NCBI GenBank assembly: GCA_019746975.1
Contig: JAIERK010000078.1
Coordinates: 1-45,140, forward strand
Origin: Candidatus Obscuribacterales bacterium
Lineage (GTDB): Bacteria; Cyanobacteriota; Vampirovibrionia; Obscuribacterales; Obscuribacteraceae
Direction of reading: 5' to 3'
Length of the DNA stretch: 45,140 nucleotides
In this document: piece by piece, positions 18,220 to 26,075 of the stretch
Position numbering within the stretch: position 1 is the first letter of the stretch
Layout: every line of letters begins with the position of its first letter
Notes under the pieces: model-generated
Seen by the model: the letters and a program-made list of their open reading frames with translations, nothing else
Databases searched by the model: none
Told to the model about the DNA's origin: nothing
Translations under genes and position numbers: made by a program

Positions 18220-18259
18220 TCGTCTTCATTCTAGAGTACATTGTGTTTGGAGGTTCAAC

Positions 18260-19402
18260 TTGTCCCGGATCGTTCGCACCATATACTTTGCACTTGGTCT
18301 GACCACCCTTGCGGTGATTCTTTCGCTGCCTGTCAAAGCTTCCCCGTTTAATCAACAGCAGAGACGAATTCTAATCGCGCAGGAAGAGGGCGGCGAAGGC
18401 ACCGACTATGAGCGGGCCGCTTCTGACTACAGTCGGGGCGACCTGAATTCAGCTGAGACGATACTCAAATCTATAATCTCGGCGCAACCTAGTAATGCGA
18501 AGGCTCACAATCTTCTTGGCAAGGTTTATCACCGAAGATCGAAATTCGGCCTGGCAGAGAAGCAATATCGAGTTGCCACGGGACTGGACGGGAAGGTTGC
18601 GGAGTACAAATTCAATCTCGCCGTGTCGATGTTCGATCAATCGAATTTTCAAAATGCGCTGCCTCTTTTTGAAGAGGTAGTTCGAGTTCGACCAAATGAT
18701 TCAGAGTATCAATACAACCTCGCCGTGACTCTCGAGCGCCTTGGTCGAAAGGATCAAGCCCTAGCGGGCTACCTCAAGGCGCTGAAGTTGGACAACAAGA
18801 ATGCGCATGCGCATTTTAGTCTGGGCCGCTTGTATCATGAGAAGCGCAATCTGCCTAAGGCAATCGAAGAGTACAAGAGTGCAATTGCGATTGAGCCAAA
18901 GTTTGTCGCCGCCCATAACAATCTTGGCGTTGCTTATGCGGCGAACAATAATTTTCCTGACTCAGTGAAGGAATTCCAAGCAGCGTTGAAGCTCGATCCA
19001 CACTATCCCGAAGCGCAGAGGAATCTGGGATATCCTCAGGCGCACACCAGCCTTGGTATCACCTACTTCACGATGGGTAATCTCAAGAAAGCCTTCGAGG
19101 AGTATAGCAAAGCGTTGTCGATGGATCCGGATAACGGTGATGCGCACTACAATCTCGGATTGCTTTATCATCATCAGGGGCAGTTGGATAAAGCCATCGC
19201 TCATTATCAGCGCGCGATCGAGGTAATGCCGAACAATCCGTTGCCTCACAACAATCTTGGCGTCGCCTTTGCCCGGACAGGTGATTTCCCTAAGGCCGAA
19301 CTACAATACAAGAAAGCGCTCGAGTTGAAGCCTGACTTTGCTGAAGCGAAGAAAAATCTGGAAGACATGAAGACTGGTGCCTCGCCTGTACTCAATCCTT
19401 AA
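18260..19402 (+). CDS. Exported TPR-repeat protein
   Basis: The TTG at 18260 with GGAGG 6 bases upstream gives 380 residues beginning with a good signal peptide (IVRTIYFALGLTTLAVILSL, cleavage near VKA-SPF). The frame is open further upstream, but that part lies inside the opposite TPR gene and is not coding-like. About nine consensus TPRs follow, for example AKAHNLLGKVYHRRSKFGLA and GDAHYNLGLLYHHQGQLDKA. One repeat boundary is irregular (NLGYPQAHTSLGITYF), as if a partial repeat had been inserted or lost. The repeats are of the sequential, highly regular type also seen in O-GlcNAc-transferase-like solenoids, but no transferase domain is attached. Role: a periplasmic or surface scaffold, by inference. 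Confidence 0.85.
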   Translation: MSRIVRTIYFALGLTTLAVILSLPVKASPFNQQQRRILIAQEEGGEGTDYERAASDYSRGDLNSAETILKSIISAQPSNAKAHNLLGKVYHRRSKFGLAEKQYRVATGLDGKVAEYKFNLAVSMFDQSNFQNALPLFEEVVRVRPNDSEYQYNLAVTLERLGRKDQALAGYLKALKLDNKNAHAHFSLGRLYHEKRNLPKAIEEYKSAIAIEPKFVAAHNNLGVAYAANNNFPDSVKEFQAALKLDPHYPEAQRNLGYPQAHTSLGITYFTMGNLKKAFEEYSKALSMDPDNGDAHYNLGLLYHHQGQLDKAIAHYQRAIEVMPNNPLPHNNLGVAFARTGDFPKAELQYKKALELKPDFAEAKKNLEDMKTGASPVLNP

Positions 19403-19507
19403 GGAAGTACATTCGGTGTTTAAAACTGATTGAAGTTGGTTTGTGCATGGCGTTTGCGTGATCCAGCTTCACACAGATCATTCACAGCGCCACCAGTAAC
19501 GCACCAA

Positions 19508-19831
19508 CTAGGGACAAGCCTCTACGAGACCGTAAATCAATCCGACGACGAATAAAAATCCGCCAACCAGAAACCCGGATCCGATGATCGATCTTGATTG
19601 CAATCTTGCGAAGCGGTTGCACTTGTCGAACACCGCCCTGCAGCTATGTGCGAAGACAGTCGTCGCGAAAAGGCCAAACGTAAGTATTATCAGTATGCCG
19701 ATGATGATCATTTGACTTCTGAAAAACAGGGAAGAGCATGCAAGGCAAACCACAATCTGAATGGCGAAGAACGATAGAAAGCTTTTCGATAATTCATTTG
19801 ATTCGGTCTTCATAAGCCGTGCACGCACCAT
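19508..19831 (-). CDS. Small multi-pass membrane protein, unknown function
   Basis: The protein has about 107 residues and three hydrophobic stretches: SFLSFFAIQIVVCLACSSLF, MIIIGILIILTFGLFATTVF, and a C-terminal SGFLVGGFLFVVGLIYGLV. The start is uncertain. ATG 19831 has AAGAGA 8 bases upstream, ATG 19813 has no site, and a TTG lies at 19867. No family is recognised. The hydrophobic periodicity supports a real small membrane protein, but at this length it could be a chance frame. Confidence 0.45.
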   Translation of the reverse strand: MVRARLMKTESNELSKSFLSFFAIQIVVCLACSSLFFRSQMIIIGILIILTFGLFATTVFAHSCRAVFDKCNRFARLQSRSIIGSGFLVGGFLFVVGLIYGLVEACP

Positions 19832-20064
19832 TCTGTGATCTCTTCGATTATGTTCTGACAAATACAAATTTGGAGCGAACCGGCAACATTTTATGAACTG
19901 ATTGGCGCCATCGATTCGCGCACGGACGCTGACATCAAAGAGGTAAACCTCGCCTTTTTAATCTGCTGCCCTCGCAAGCAACTCTGCATTCTCGTCAAAT
20001 CGTCCAATGTTTTCCGCAATCACATTGACTCGCCGACTAAGCTGCGTCAACCAGTCATCTTATA

Positions 20065-20070
20065 TATAAT
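20065..20070 (+). promoter_or_regulatory. Possible -10 box (TATAAT) before the regulator remnant
   Basis: A consensus TATAAT lies 33 bases before the ATG at 20104, in an otherwise featureless gap. No good -35 hexamer is present at 16-18 bases, so this is only a candidate. If real, it would now drive the downstream kinase gene through the pseudogene. Confidence 0.3.
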
Positions 20071-20103
20071 GAACAAGCGGCGCGTTTAACTGAGGCTCTT
20101 GTA

Positions 20104-20460
20104 ATGACAAAAATCCTTCTAGTTGAAGACGAAACGGAACTTGCCGACGTTGTTATGGAGTGCTCGAAAGCCCAAGTCTATCTGGTTGACCGTATCGCAA
20201 ATGGTGCAAAAGCGCTCGACCGGTTGAAGTTCTTCGACTCCGACATCATCGAACTTGACCGACAGTTTCCTGGACTGAGCGTCATCCAGGTCTGATCCAA
20301 TTTCCGCTCCAGAGGAGTCAAGACGCCGGTAATGATGCTAGCCGACAAGCGCACTGCTGACGATAAAATAGAAGGTCTTGATGCAGGCGCAGACGACTAC
20401 CATGGCGATCCGTCTCTGCTCGGCACTGTCCATGGTATTGGATATCGCTTTGATTCATGA
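20104..20460 (+). pseudogene. Decayed OmpR-type response regulator
   Basis: The frame starts as a typical receiver domain: KILLVEDETELADVV with the acidic pair Glu8-Asp9, and IIELDRQFPGLS with the phospho-acceptor Asp52. It is then stopped by TGA at 20293-20295, where family members usually continue into a Cys-Arg-x-Phe-Arg-Ser segment. In the same frame after the TGA the rest of the receiver reads FRSRGVKTPVMMLADK, DDKIEGLDAGADDY. The sequence then jumps directly to GTVHGIGYRF, the last strands of an OmpR-type winged helix. So there is one nonsense change and an in-frame loss of most of the DNA-binding domain. The final TGA overlaps the kinase ATG (ATGA). Confidence 0.8.
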
Positions 20461-23147
20461 CGATCAAGAAAGAGGAAGCTAATACTTGTCCGATCTGTCT
20501 TATGCCAAAGGCAGCATCTGAAACTGGCAGCGTTACGCAATGGATTTCGCTGTGTCGATGCGGAACTGATCTTCCGAAGATGCAGGAGAAGAGTCTCAAA
20601 ATTTGCATAGATTGCGGCAAGCCGCTGGCTGAAGACAGCGACGGAAGTTTCACGCAGTGGGTTGTGAGCGCCTCGACCTGCCTGTGCAGACATCCGGATC
20701 TGATTGGAACTCCAGGACCCAGAGAGGCAGAATCAACCGCATGGATAGACGATCCCGAAGACGAAACAGAGCTTGAACTATCACAAGAACACCTTCCACT
20801 GGACCGCTACAAGCCGATCCGGGTCGTCGGCACTGGAGGAGCCGGCAAGGTCTATCTATGTCGCGATCGACTGTTGGACATAAGAGTCGCCGTCAAAGTC
20901 CTGCGGGTTCAATCCAACGAACAACTCATTTCGTTCCAACAAGAAGCGAAGGCAATCAGCAAACTTTCACATCCATCAATAATACAAATCCTCAATTTCG
21001 GAGTCACGGACGACGGTAGGCCTTACATGGTGCTTGAATTTATCGACGGCACCAGCCTCAGTCAGTTACTCATAAAGAATGGACCACTCGACGAAGAGGC
21101 AGCCATCGACCTATTCGCACTTGTCGCGGATGCGCTCGGGTACGCCAATTCGATGGGTCTCTTTCATAGAGACATCAAGCCGAGCAACATACTGTTGACC
21201 AACTCGCGCCCGGCAGAGGTTCGCATCATCGACTTCGGAATAGCCAAGTCGATCTCGAAGAACGCACAGACAAAATCGTCAGGCAACGCTCTCGTTGGGA
21301 CCCCGGCGTACATGAGTCCCGATCAAGTCAACAATCTATCCTACGATAGCCGTTCTGAAGTCTATTCGTTTGGTTGTGTGCTGTTCGAAGCCTTGAGTGG
21401 GCGACCGCCATTTCAATCCGAGATTGCCATGGATTTACTCGCGAAGCATGTTAATCAAACACCGCCTACGATCAACGAAGTGCTGGGTCGTGAATACATA
21501 TCGGAGGATCTGCAAGCGATTGTATCAACCTGCCTCGCAAAGAATCCTGATGATCGATATCAATCACTACAGGAAGTGCTGCAGCAACTTCTATCCGTAA
21601 AATCAGAGGGAAAACCGTATCAGAGCCCAGATCCAATTGAAGAGATAACACCGTCTCCAGTTATATCGAAAACCAATTTGGTCATTTTTTCTGTGGTGGT
21701 CAGTGCCATTATATGCGGTGCCGTCAGCATCATCATTTACAACGCAATGTCGGAGAGCAAACCATACGCAACAACAAAGAATGCTCCCGATCCCAGCACC
21801 ATGAGCACCCTTAGTTCGCCGGAAATCAAAAAAGCAATCAAAGAAGGCGTGATTGCATTTGATCTCTCGTTTTATCCTCACATCAACGACGATTCATTTA
21901 AGGACTTCAAGGGCGCCAATACCGTAGAGGAGATTAGCGCGGCAGGACAGCAAATTACCAACAGAGCGCTGGGTTATCTGAAGGGAATGAAAAAACTTCG
22001 CACGCTCAAGTTGAAGGACACAGATATAAGCGACCTGACTGCAATCGCCGAGCTGCCGAATCTTGAAAGCCTAAACCTCGAGAATACCAAGGTGACCGAC
22101 GATTCACTTGTTTCCTTGAAGGGGTTGAAAAAACTCAAGTATGTCGAGTTAAAGGATACCAAGGTCACAGCACGAGGTCTGGAGCACCTCGTCCATCTCC
22201 CATCGCTTATAGAGGTCACGGTTGACTTTCCGCGCAAACTCATCAGTTGCGACGACATCGGCTATCTATTGAGAATGTATCCCGATTGCAACTTCCTTCG
22301 CGCACCTGCATTCGCACAAACGCTCTGGGTCGAGGCGTCCCGTGCATTCGGAAAGAAGCAGTATCAGACCGCACTGGACAGGTACGGTTACGCAGCAAAA
22401 GCATTCCAAAAAAACGGGCCTAAGTCGTACATGGTTCTTATAGAGTGCGCGAACAAATCCGCAGACTGCTATTCGCAATTGGGAAAGCCGACTCAAGCAG
22501 ATGCATACAGAGCGGCTGCATTTAACGTTGCAGTAAAGTCAGGGGACTTCGAACACATCCGCCTTGCGTACAACTACTGGATTGTATCCGATCTCGAACA
22601 GCGCAAATTTCGTTCTGCCGACTCGAGAAGTCGCGAATTGCTCAAATGGCTCAAAGAGCATCCGAACTCTCTGAAGTTTTGCGTGGATACATGCAACCAA
22701 ATATTGAGCGGACTTTCAGGGATCGACGGCAATGAAAAAATTAGGCGCTTCTGGTTAGTTGAAAAACTGACTATGACTGCCGATCAAAGAGACATCGCAC
22801 TCACAACAGGAGCACTGGCAGGCTGTCTGAAAAAACTCGGCGAGCATTCTGAGTCTCTCAAATGTTTCGAAAAGGCCGGCCGATTGTTTCAACAACTGGG
22901 ACCAACCACATTCGATTGGCGGTCGGTGGTGGGGCTATATTGCGATTGGGCCGGCAGCGAGGCTGAAAAAGGTAACCTTGGCAAAGCGCTCGAGTTAAAC
23001 GCAAAATCACTCAAGTACTCGAGAAACCAGCGCGTACCAAACGACATTATGGCGCTGCTTCTGCGCACCAGAGTCCATTATCTCAAACGATCGAATAAGC
23101 AAGCGGAAGCAGAAAAAGTACAAGAGCAACTCGAAAAATATGAATAA
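20457..23147 (+). CDS. Modular Ser/Thr protein kinase with Cys-repeat, LRR-like and TPR-like regions
   Basis: The protein has 896 residues. Residues 11-35 and 50-77 hold two copies of a Cys module (CxxC, then GSxTQW, then CxC), likely zinc sites. The kinase domain spans about 115-390 with glycine loop GTGGAGKV (125-132), Lys147, HRDIKPSN (237-244) and DFG (259-261). The usual APE/SPE is SPD. It is PknB/Hanks type and should be active. A membrane helix (about 405-430) separates it from an outer part with three short leucine-rich repeats (LRTLKLKDTDISDL, LESLNLENTKVTDD, LKYVELKDTKVTAR) and then a C-terminal helical TPR-like array. The layout suggests a transmembrane sensor that signals by phosphorylation. 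It follows a dead response-regulator gene with an ATGA overlap. Confidence 0.92.
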   Translation: MTIKKEEANTCPICLMPKAASETGSVTQWISLCRCGTDLPKMQEKSLKICIDCGKPLAEDSDGSFTQWVVSASTCLCRHPDLIGTPGPREAESTAWIDDPEDETELELSQEHLPLDRYKPIRVVGTGGAGKVYLCRDRLLDIRVAVKVLRVQSNEQLISFQQEAKAISKLSHPSIIQILNFGVTDDGRPYMVLEFIDGTSLSQLLIKNGPLDEEAAIDLFALVADALGYANSMGLFHRDIKPSNILLTNSRPAEVRIIDFGIAKSISKNAQTKSSGNALVGTPAYMSPDQVNNLSYDSRSEVYSFGCVLFEALSGRPPFQSEIAMDLLAKHVNQTPPTINEVLGREYISEDLQAIVSTCLAKNPDDRYQSLQEVLQQLLSVKSEGKPYQSPDPIEEITPSPVISKTNLVIFSVVVSAIICGAVSIIIYNAMSESKPYATTKNAPDPSTMSTLSSPEIKKAIKEGVIAFDLSFYPHINDDSFKDFKGANTVEEISAAGQQITNRALGYLKGMKKLRTLKLKDTDISDLTAIAELPNLESLNLENTKVTDDSLVSLKGLKKLKYVELKDTKVTARGLEHLVHLPSLIEVTVDFPRKLISCDDIGYLLRMYPDCNFLRAPAFAQTLWVEASRAFGKKQYQTALDRYGYAAKAFQKNGPKSYMVLIECANKSADCYSQLGKPTQADAYRAAAFNVAVKSGDFEHIRLAYNYWIVSDLEQRKFRSADSRSRELLKWLKEHPNSLKFCVDTCNQILSGLSGIDGNEKIRRFWLVEKLTMTADQRDIALTTGALAGCLKKLGEHSESLKCFEKAGRLFQQLGPTTFDWRSVVGLYCDWAGSEAEKGNLGKALELNAKSLKYSRNQRVPNDIMALLLRTRVHYLKRSNKQAEAEKVQEQLEKYE

Positions 23148-23543
23148 GAGAGTTGCAAAGCAGGGAAGGATTGGCGAACGATTCAGAAAATGTAGAATTT
23201 CATTGTTAACCTTGATCGTACGATCGCCACATGTATGAGCTAATCTGACTGCGACTGCTGCGCAGGAGACTAAACATGCGAAAACTTTTGACTGGACTAA
23301 TGCATCATGGCACCTGATACCTGACAAATTATCAACCGCAAGGGTTAGAAGCTTAATGAACGACCAATCAAATCGGTAATGTTCGACAAAAAAGGGAATC
23401 TAACCTATGTGACCGTCGACGCCAAGAACTATCCTTTACGTAGACGGATCAGTCACTGCAGCATAGTTTTCTGATAGAACAGAATCTAGCAGTGGGTAAT
23501 ATACAATTACGGACGGCGGGCTCAATCGGTGGCGAAGACCTCC
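23148..23543. other. Intergenic region, nothing recognised
   Basis: About 395 bases lie between the kinase and the aldehyde dehydrogenase, both on the plus strand. I see no gene, RNA fold or clear promoter. TATACAAT occurs near 23500, about 40 bases before the next start, without a matching -35 element. Confidence 0.4.
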
Positions 23544-25148
23544 ATGGTGTCAAGTACAGAGAAAGAAAAAGAGATAGAGACAGCGAAAACTGCCATTATC
23601 CAATCGATCAACCCGGCGACCGGGGAATTGCTTGGAGAGTGCCCAATCATGGGCAAGTTTCAAGTGGATCAGGCCGTGGAGCAAGCCTGGAAAGCCTTTG
23701 ACGAGTGGCAGCTACTGAACTATGGACAACGGGCACGGTACCTTCTGAAGCTGCGCCGAGTGATCTCGCAGAATGCCGATGCAATTACTGAGCTCATCAG
23801 TCAGGAGGTAGGCAAACCTCGCTCGGAAGCTTATGCCGCAGAACTCAATGGACCACTCGATACCTGCGTCTGGCTCACCGAAAACGCAGATCGACTTCTT
23901 AAAGACCAGATGGTGCAGCTGAGCAATCCGCTTCTCTCAACCAAACAGAACGTGATCTCGTTTGAACCTCTAGGCGTGATCGGAGTTATCGCGCCGTGGA
24001 ACTACCCGTTCTCGATTCCCATGATGACCATTGCAATGGCTCTAATGGTGGGCAATACCGTTGTTTTAAAGCCTTCTGAAAAATCCAGTCTAATCGGCAT
24101 CAAGATCGGAGAATTGATAAATGAAGCAGGATTTCCACCAGGAGTAGTCAGCGTTATAACAGGCGATAGATCGACTGGAAAACTATTGTGTGAAACACGG
24201 CTTTCCAAGCTCGTCTTCACGGGCAGCGTGGAGGGTGGACGAAAGGTCATGGAACAGGCCTCGGCTAACCTTATCCCAGTCAGCCTGGAACTCGGAGGGA
24301 AGGACGCCGCGATAGTTCTTCCAGATGCACCGATTGAGTGGACAGCAAAAGCTCTTGTTTGGGGAGCTTTCACCAATGCGGGACAAGCCTGCGCATCAAT
24401 CGAACGTGTTTATATTCTCAAAGGGAAAAGGACTGACAAACTTATCGCTGCGATCGTAGAAGAGGCGAAGAAGCTAAAAGTGGGACCATACACGGATCCA
24501 CAGAGCGATATTGGACCCGTGATTGACGAGACTCAATTGGAGAAGATCACGCACCACGTGAAGCAGGCAGTGCACTCCGGAGCTATCGTCCAAACGGGCG
24601 GCAAGCGTGTCGAATCGCTTCCCGGCTATTTCTTCGAGCCGACCGTCCTCACGGGAGTCGATCATTCGATGATCGTGATGAAAGAGGAAACATTCGGTCC
24701 GGTGCTTTCGATTATGGTGGTAGACACTGAAGATCAGGTCGTAGAGCTGGTCAACGACAGCGAGTTCGGCCTATGCGCATCAGTCTGGGGTAAAAATCTC
24801 AGGCGCGCAGAAAATATTGCCAGAGATCTAAATGTCGGAACAGTAACTATCAACGACTGCCTGTTCACCCACGCCGCTCCGCAGCTTCCCTGGGGAGGAC
24901 TGAAGAAAAGTGGATTCGGCAGATCTCATTCGCAATTCGGATTGATGGATCTGGTTAATATAAAGCATATCAACATTGATGCCGCCGGTGGTTCACTGCG
25001 CTTATGGTGGTATCCATACGGCACCAACAAGATGAAGACCTTGCGCGGCGGAATTCAGCTATTTCACGGCCCGCTTTGGAAAAAGATTTCGGGATTCTTT
25101 GAGTTTGTCCTCAACAACCTGAAGAATCCGAAAGGCGGACCGAGTTAG
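23544..25148 (+). CDS. NAD(P)-dependent aldehyde dehydrogenase
   Basis: This enzyme oxidises an aldehyde to the acid with NAD(P). From ATG 23544 it has 534 residues (a GTG five codons earlier is an alternative). The motifs are complete: SINPATGELLGECP, the cofactor segment IAPWNYPFSIP and VLKPSEKSS, FTGSVEGGRKV, catalytic Glu in LELGGKD, catalytic Cys in NAGQACASIE, EETFGPVLSI, and the late PWGGLKKSGFGR. The C-terminus extends about 45 residues past the usual end with a basic, amphipathic or hydrophobic stretch (KKISGFFEFVLNNL), possibly for membrane association. The substrate cannot be deduced. The class is close to succinate-semialdehyde or long-chain/aromatic aldehyde dehydrogenases. The gene stands alone. 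Confidence 0.9.
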   Translation: MVSSTEKEKEIETAKTAIIQSINPATGELLGECPIMGKFQVDQAVEQAWKAFDEWQLLNYGQRARYLLKLRRVISQNADAITELISQEVGKPRSEAYAAELNGPLDTCVWLTENADRLLKDQMVQLSNPLLSTKQNVISFEPLGVIGVIAPWNYPFSIPMMTIAMALMVGNTVVLKPSEKSSLIGIKIGELINEAGFPPGVVSVITGDRSTGKLLCETRLSKLVFTGSVEGGRKVMEQASANLIPVSLELGGKDAAIVLPDAPIEWTAKALVWGAFTNAGQACASIERVYILKGKRTDKLIAAIVEEAKKLKVGPYTDPQSDIGPVIDETQLEKITHHVKQAVHSGAIVQTGGKRVESLPGYFFEPTVLTGVDHSMIVMKEETFGPVLSIMVVDTEDQVVELVNDSEFGLCASVWGKNLRRAENIARDLNVGTVTINDCLFTHAAPQLPWGGLKKSGFGRSHSQFGLMDLVNIKHINIDAAGGSLRLWWYPYGTNKMKTLRGGIQLFHGPLWKKISGFFEFVLNNLKNPKGGPS

Positions 25149-25236
25149 CAAGTCGATAGCAACTGGCTTGACAACAAGAGCGCTTCCCCGTGATAGGACG
25201 CGCGAAGTAGTTCGATCGTGCTTGATTGGGGAGCGA

Positions 25237-25878
25237 TTAAGGTAGCTTTCTAATTATTTCGGATGGGACTTTATCGCCCAGATGGGGCTCCAAGTCGCCT
25301 TCGAGAATCCATTTTGGAACATACAGCTTACTATCGTGCAGACAGACGAACAACGGTGCAATTACCAGCTTGCGAAAGACTGTTCTAAGACGAAGATACT
25401 CTTCGCGAAGAGCCGTTAGCTCATCATCGATAGCATGGCGGGAGATTTGCTTGTCCACATAGTCTTTTGCGGCGTCCCTCTCCCAGCCCTGTTCAACAAA
25501 AGCATCCACTACCAGTGGTGCCCTATCAATAACTTTTGACATGCCGCAATCGTTGTGACCTATTATCACAAGATACTTTACGCCGTGGACCAGCGTGTAC
25601 CCTACGCTAAATTCCGATCCGATCACTCGCCCGCTCGCGCGTCGAATGACATAGGCATACATCCGAGGAATGGGCAGAGCATATCTAAATTCGATGCAGG
25701 TAGCGATTAAAACCTCGGGCTTACCTGATGACTGAATAGGCCATCCAAAGTTTTGAGACATAATCAGGCTTTCGATCGGCGTGTCGCGCCATTGCTCAGG
25801 AATATCTTCACGGCTCTCTATTGCATGTAAGAGGTCGCGATACTTTTCATCAACTTTTAGCGGAGGGGGAATATTCAT
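25237..25878 (-). CDS. Beta-class carbonic anhydrase-like protein
   Basis: Beta-carbonic anhydrases interconvert CO2 and bicarbonate at a zinc ion held by Cys-His-Cys. The protein has 213 residues with ATCIEFRYALPIPRMYAYVIR and YLVIIGHNDCGMSKV. The ligands would be Cys61, His108 and Cys111, and the catalytic dyad CxDxR is present as C61-I-E63-F-R65, with Glu in place of Asp. The rest (SEFSVGYTLVHGV, later IAPLFVCLHDSKLYV) fits a divergent carbonic-anhydrase subgroup. It has no signal peptide, so it is cytoplasmic. It lies about 200 bases downstream of the Ehr operon on the same strand and has its own candidate promoter. The Glu substitution makes activity probable but not certain. Confidence 0.8.
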   Translation of the reverse strand: MNIPPPLKVDEKYRDLLHAIESREDIPEQWRDTPIESLIMSQNFGWPIQSSGKPEVLIATCIEFRYALPIPRMYAYVIRRASGRVIGSEFSVGYTLVHGVKYLVIIGHNDCGMSKVIDRAPLVVDAFVEQGWERDAAKDYVDKQISRHAIDDELTALREEYLRLRTVFRKLVIAPLFVCLHDSKLYVPKWILEGDLEPHLGDKVPSEIIRKLP

Positions 25879-26022
25879 GGAAGAGTAAAGTCCTGACTGA
25901 ATCGAGCAGCGGGCCCATTCAAATGAAATACGCGTGAGACCATGGTTGAGGAATTGAGTGCATCAGAATTTGAGCTCCAGCCCATCACAGTGACACTGGA
26001 ACCAAATCGATTCACGAAAGTG

Positions 26023-26057
26023 ATTATAACAGCATTATACTACTCGCACAATTGTGC
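26023..26057 (-). promoter_or_regulatory. Candidate promoter with overlapping palindrome
   Basis: On the minus strand, TTGTGC (26051-26046), a 17-base spacer and TATAAT (26028-26023) lie about 145 bases before the carbonic anhydrase ATG. The -35 half falls inside a perfect 12-bp palindrome, GCACAATTGTGC (26046-26057), which could be an operator. A second TATAAT (minus strand, near 26036) overlaps the spacer. Confidence 0.45.
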
Positions 26058-26075
26058 AATCGGTAAAGTACCAGA

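Noticed and set aside
18002..18259. N-terminal extension of the plus-strand TPR protein
   Set aside because: The extra 86 codons are antisense to the other TPR gene. TTG 18260 has a strong GGAGG site and starts a proper signal peptide.
20104..20295. Complete short receiver-domain protein
   Set aside because: The frame stops before the second half of the receiver fold, and the same frame continues with receiver and winged-helix remnants after the TGA, so decay is the simpler reading.
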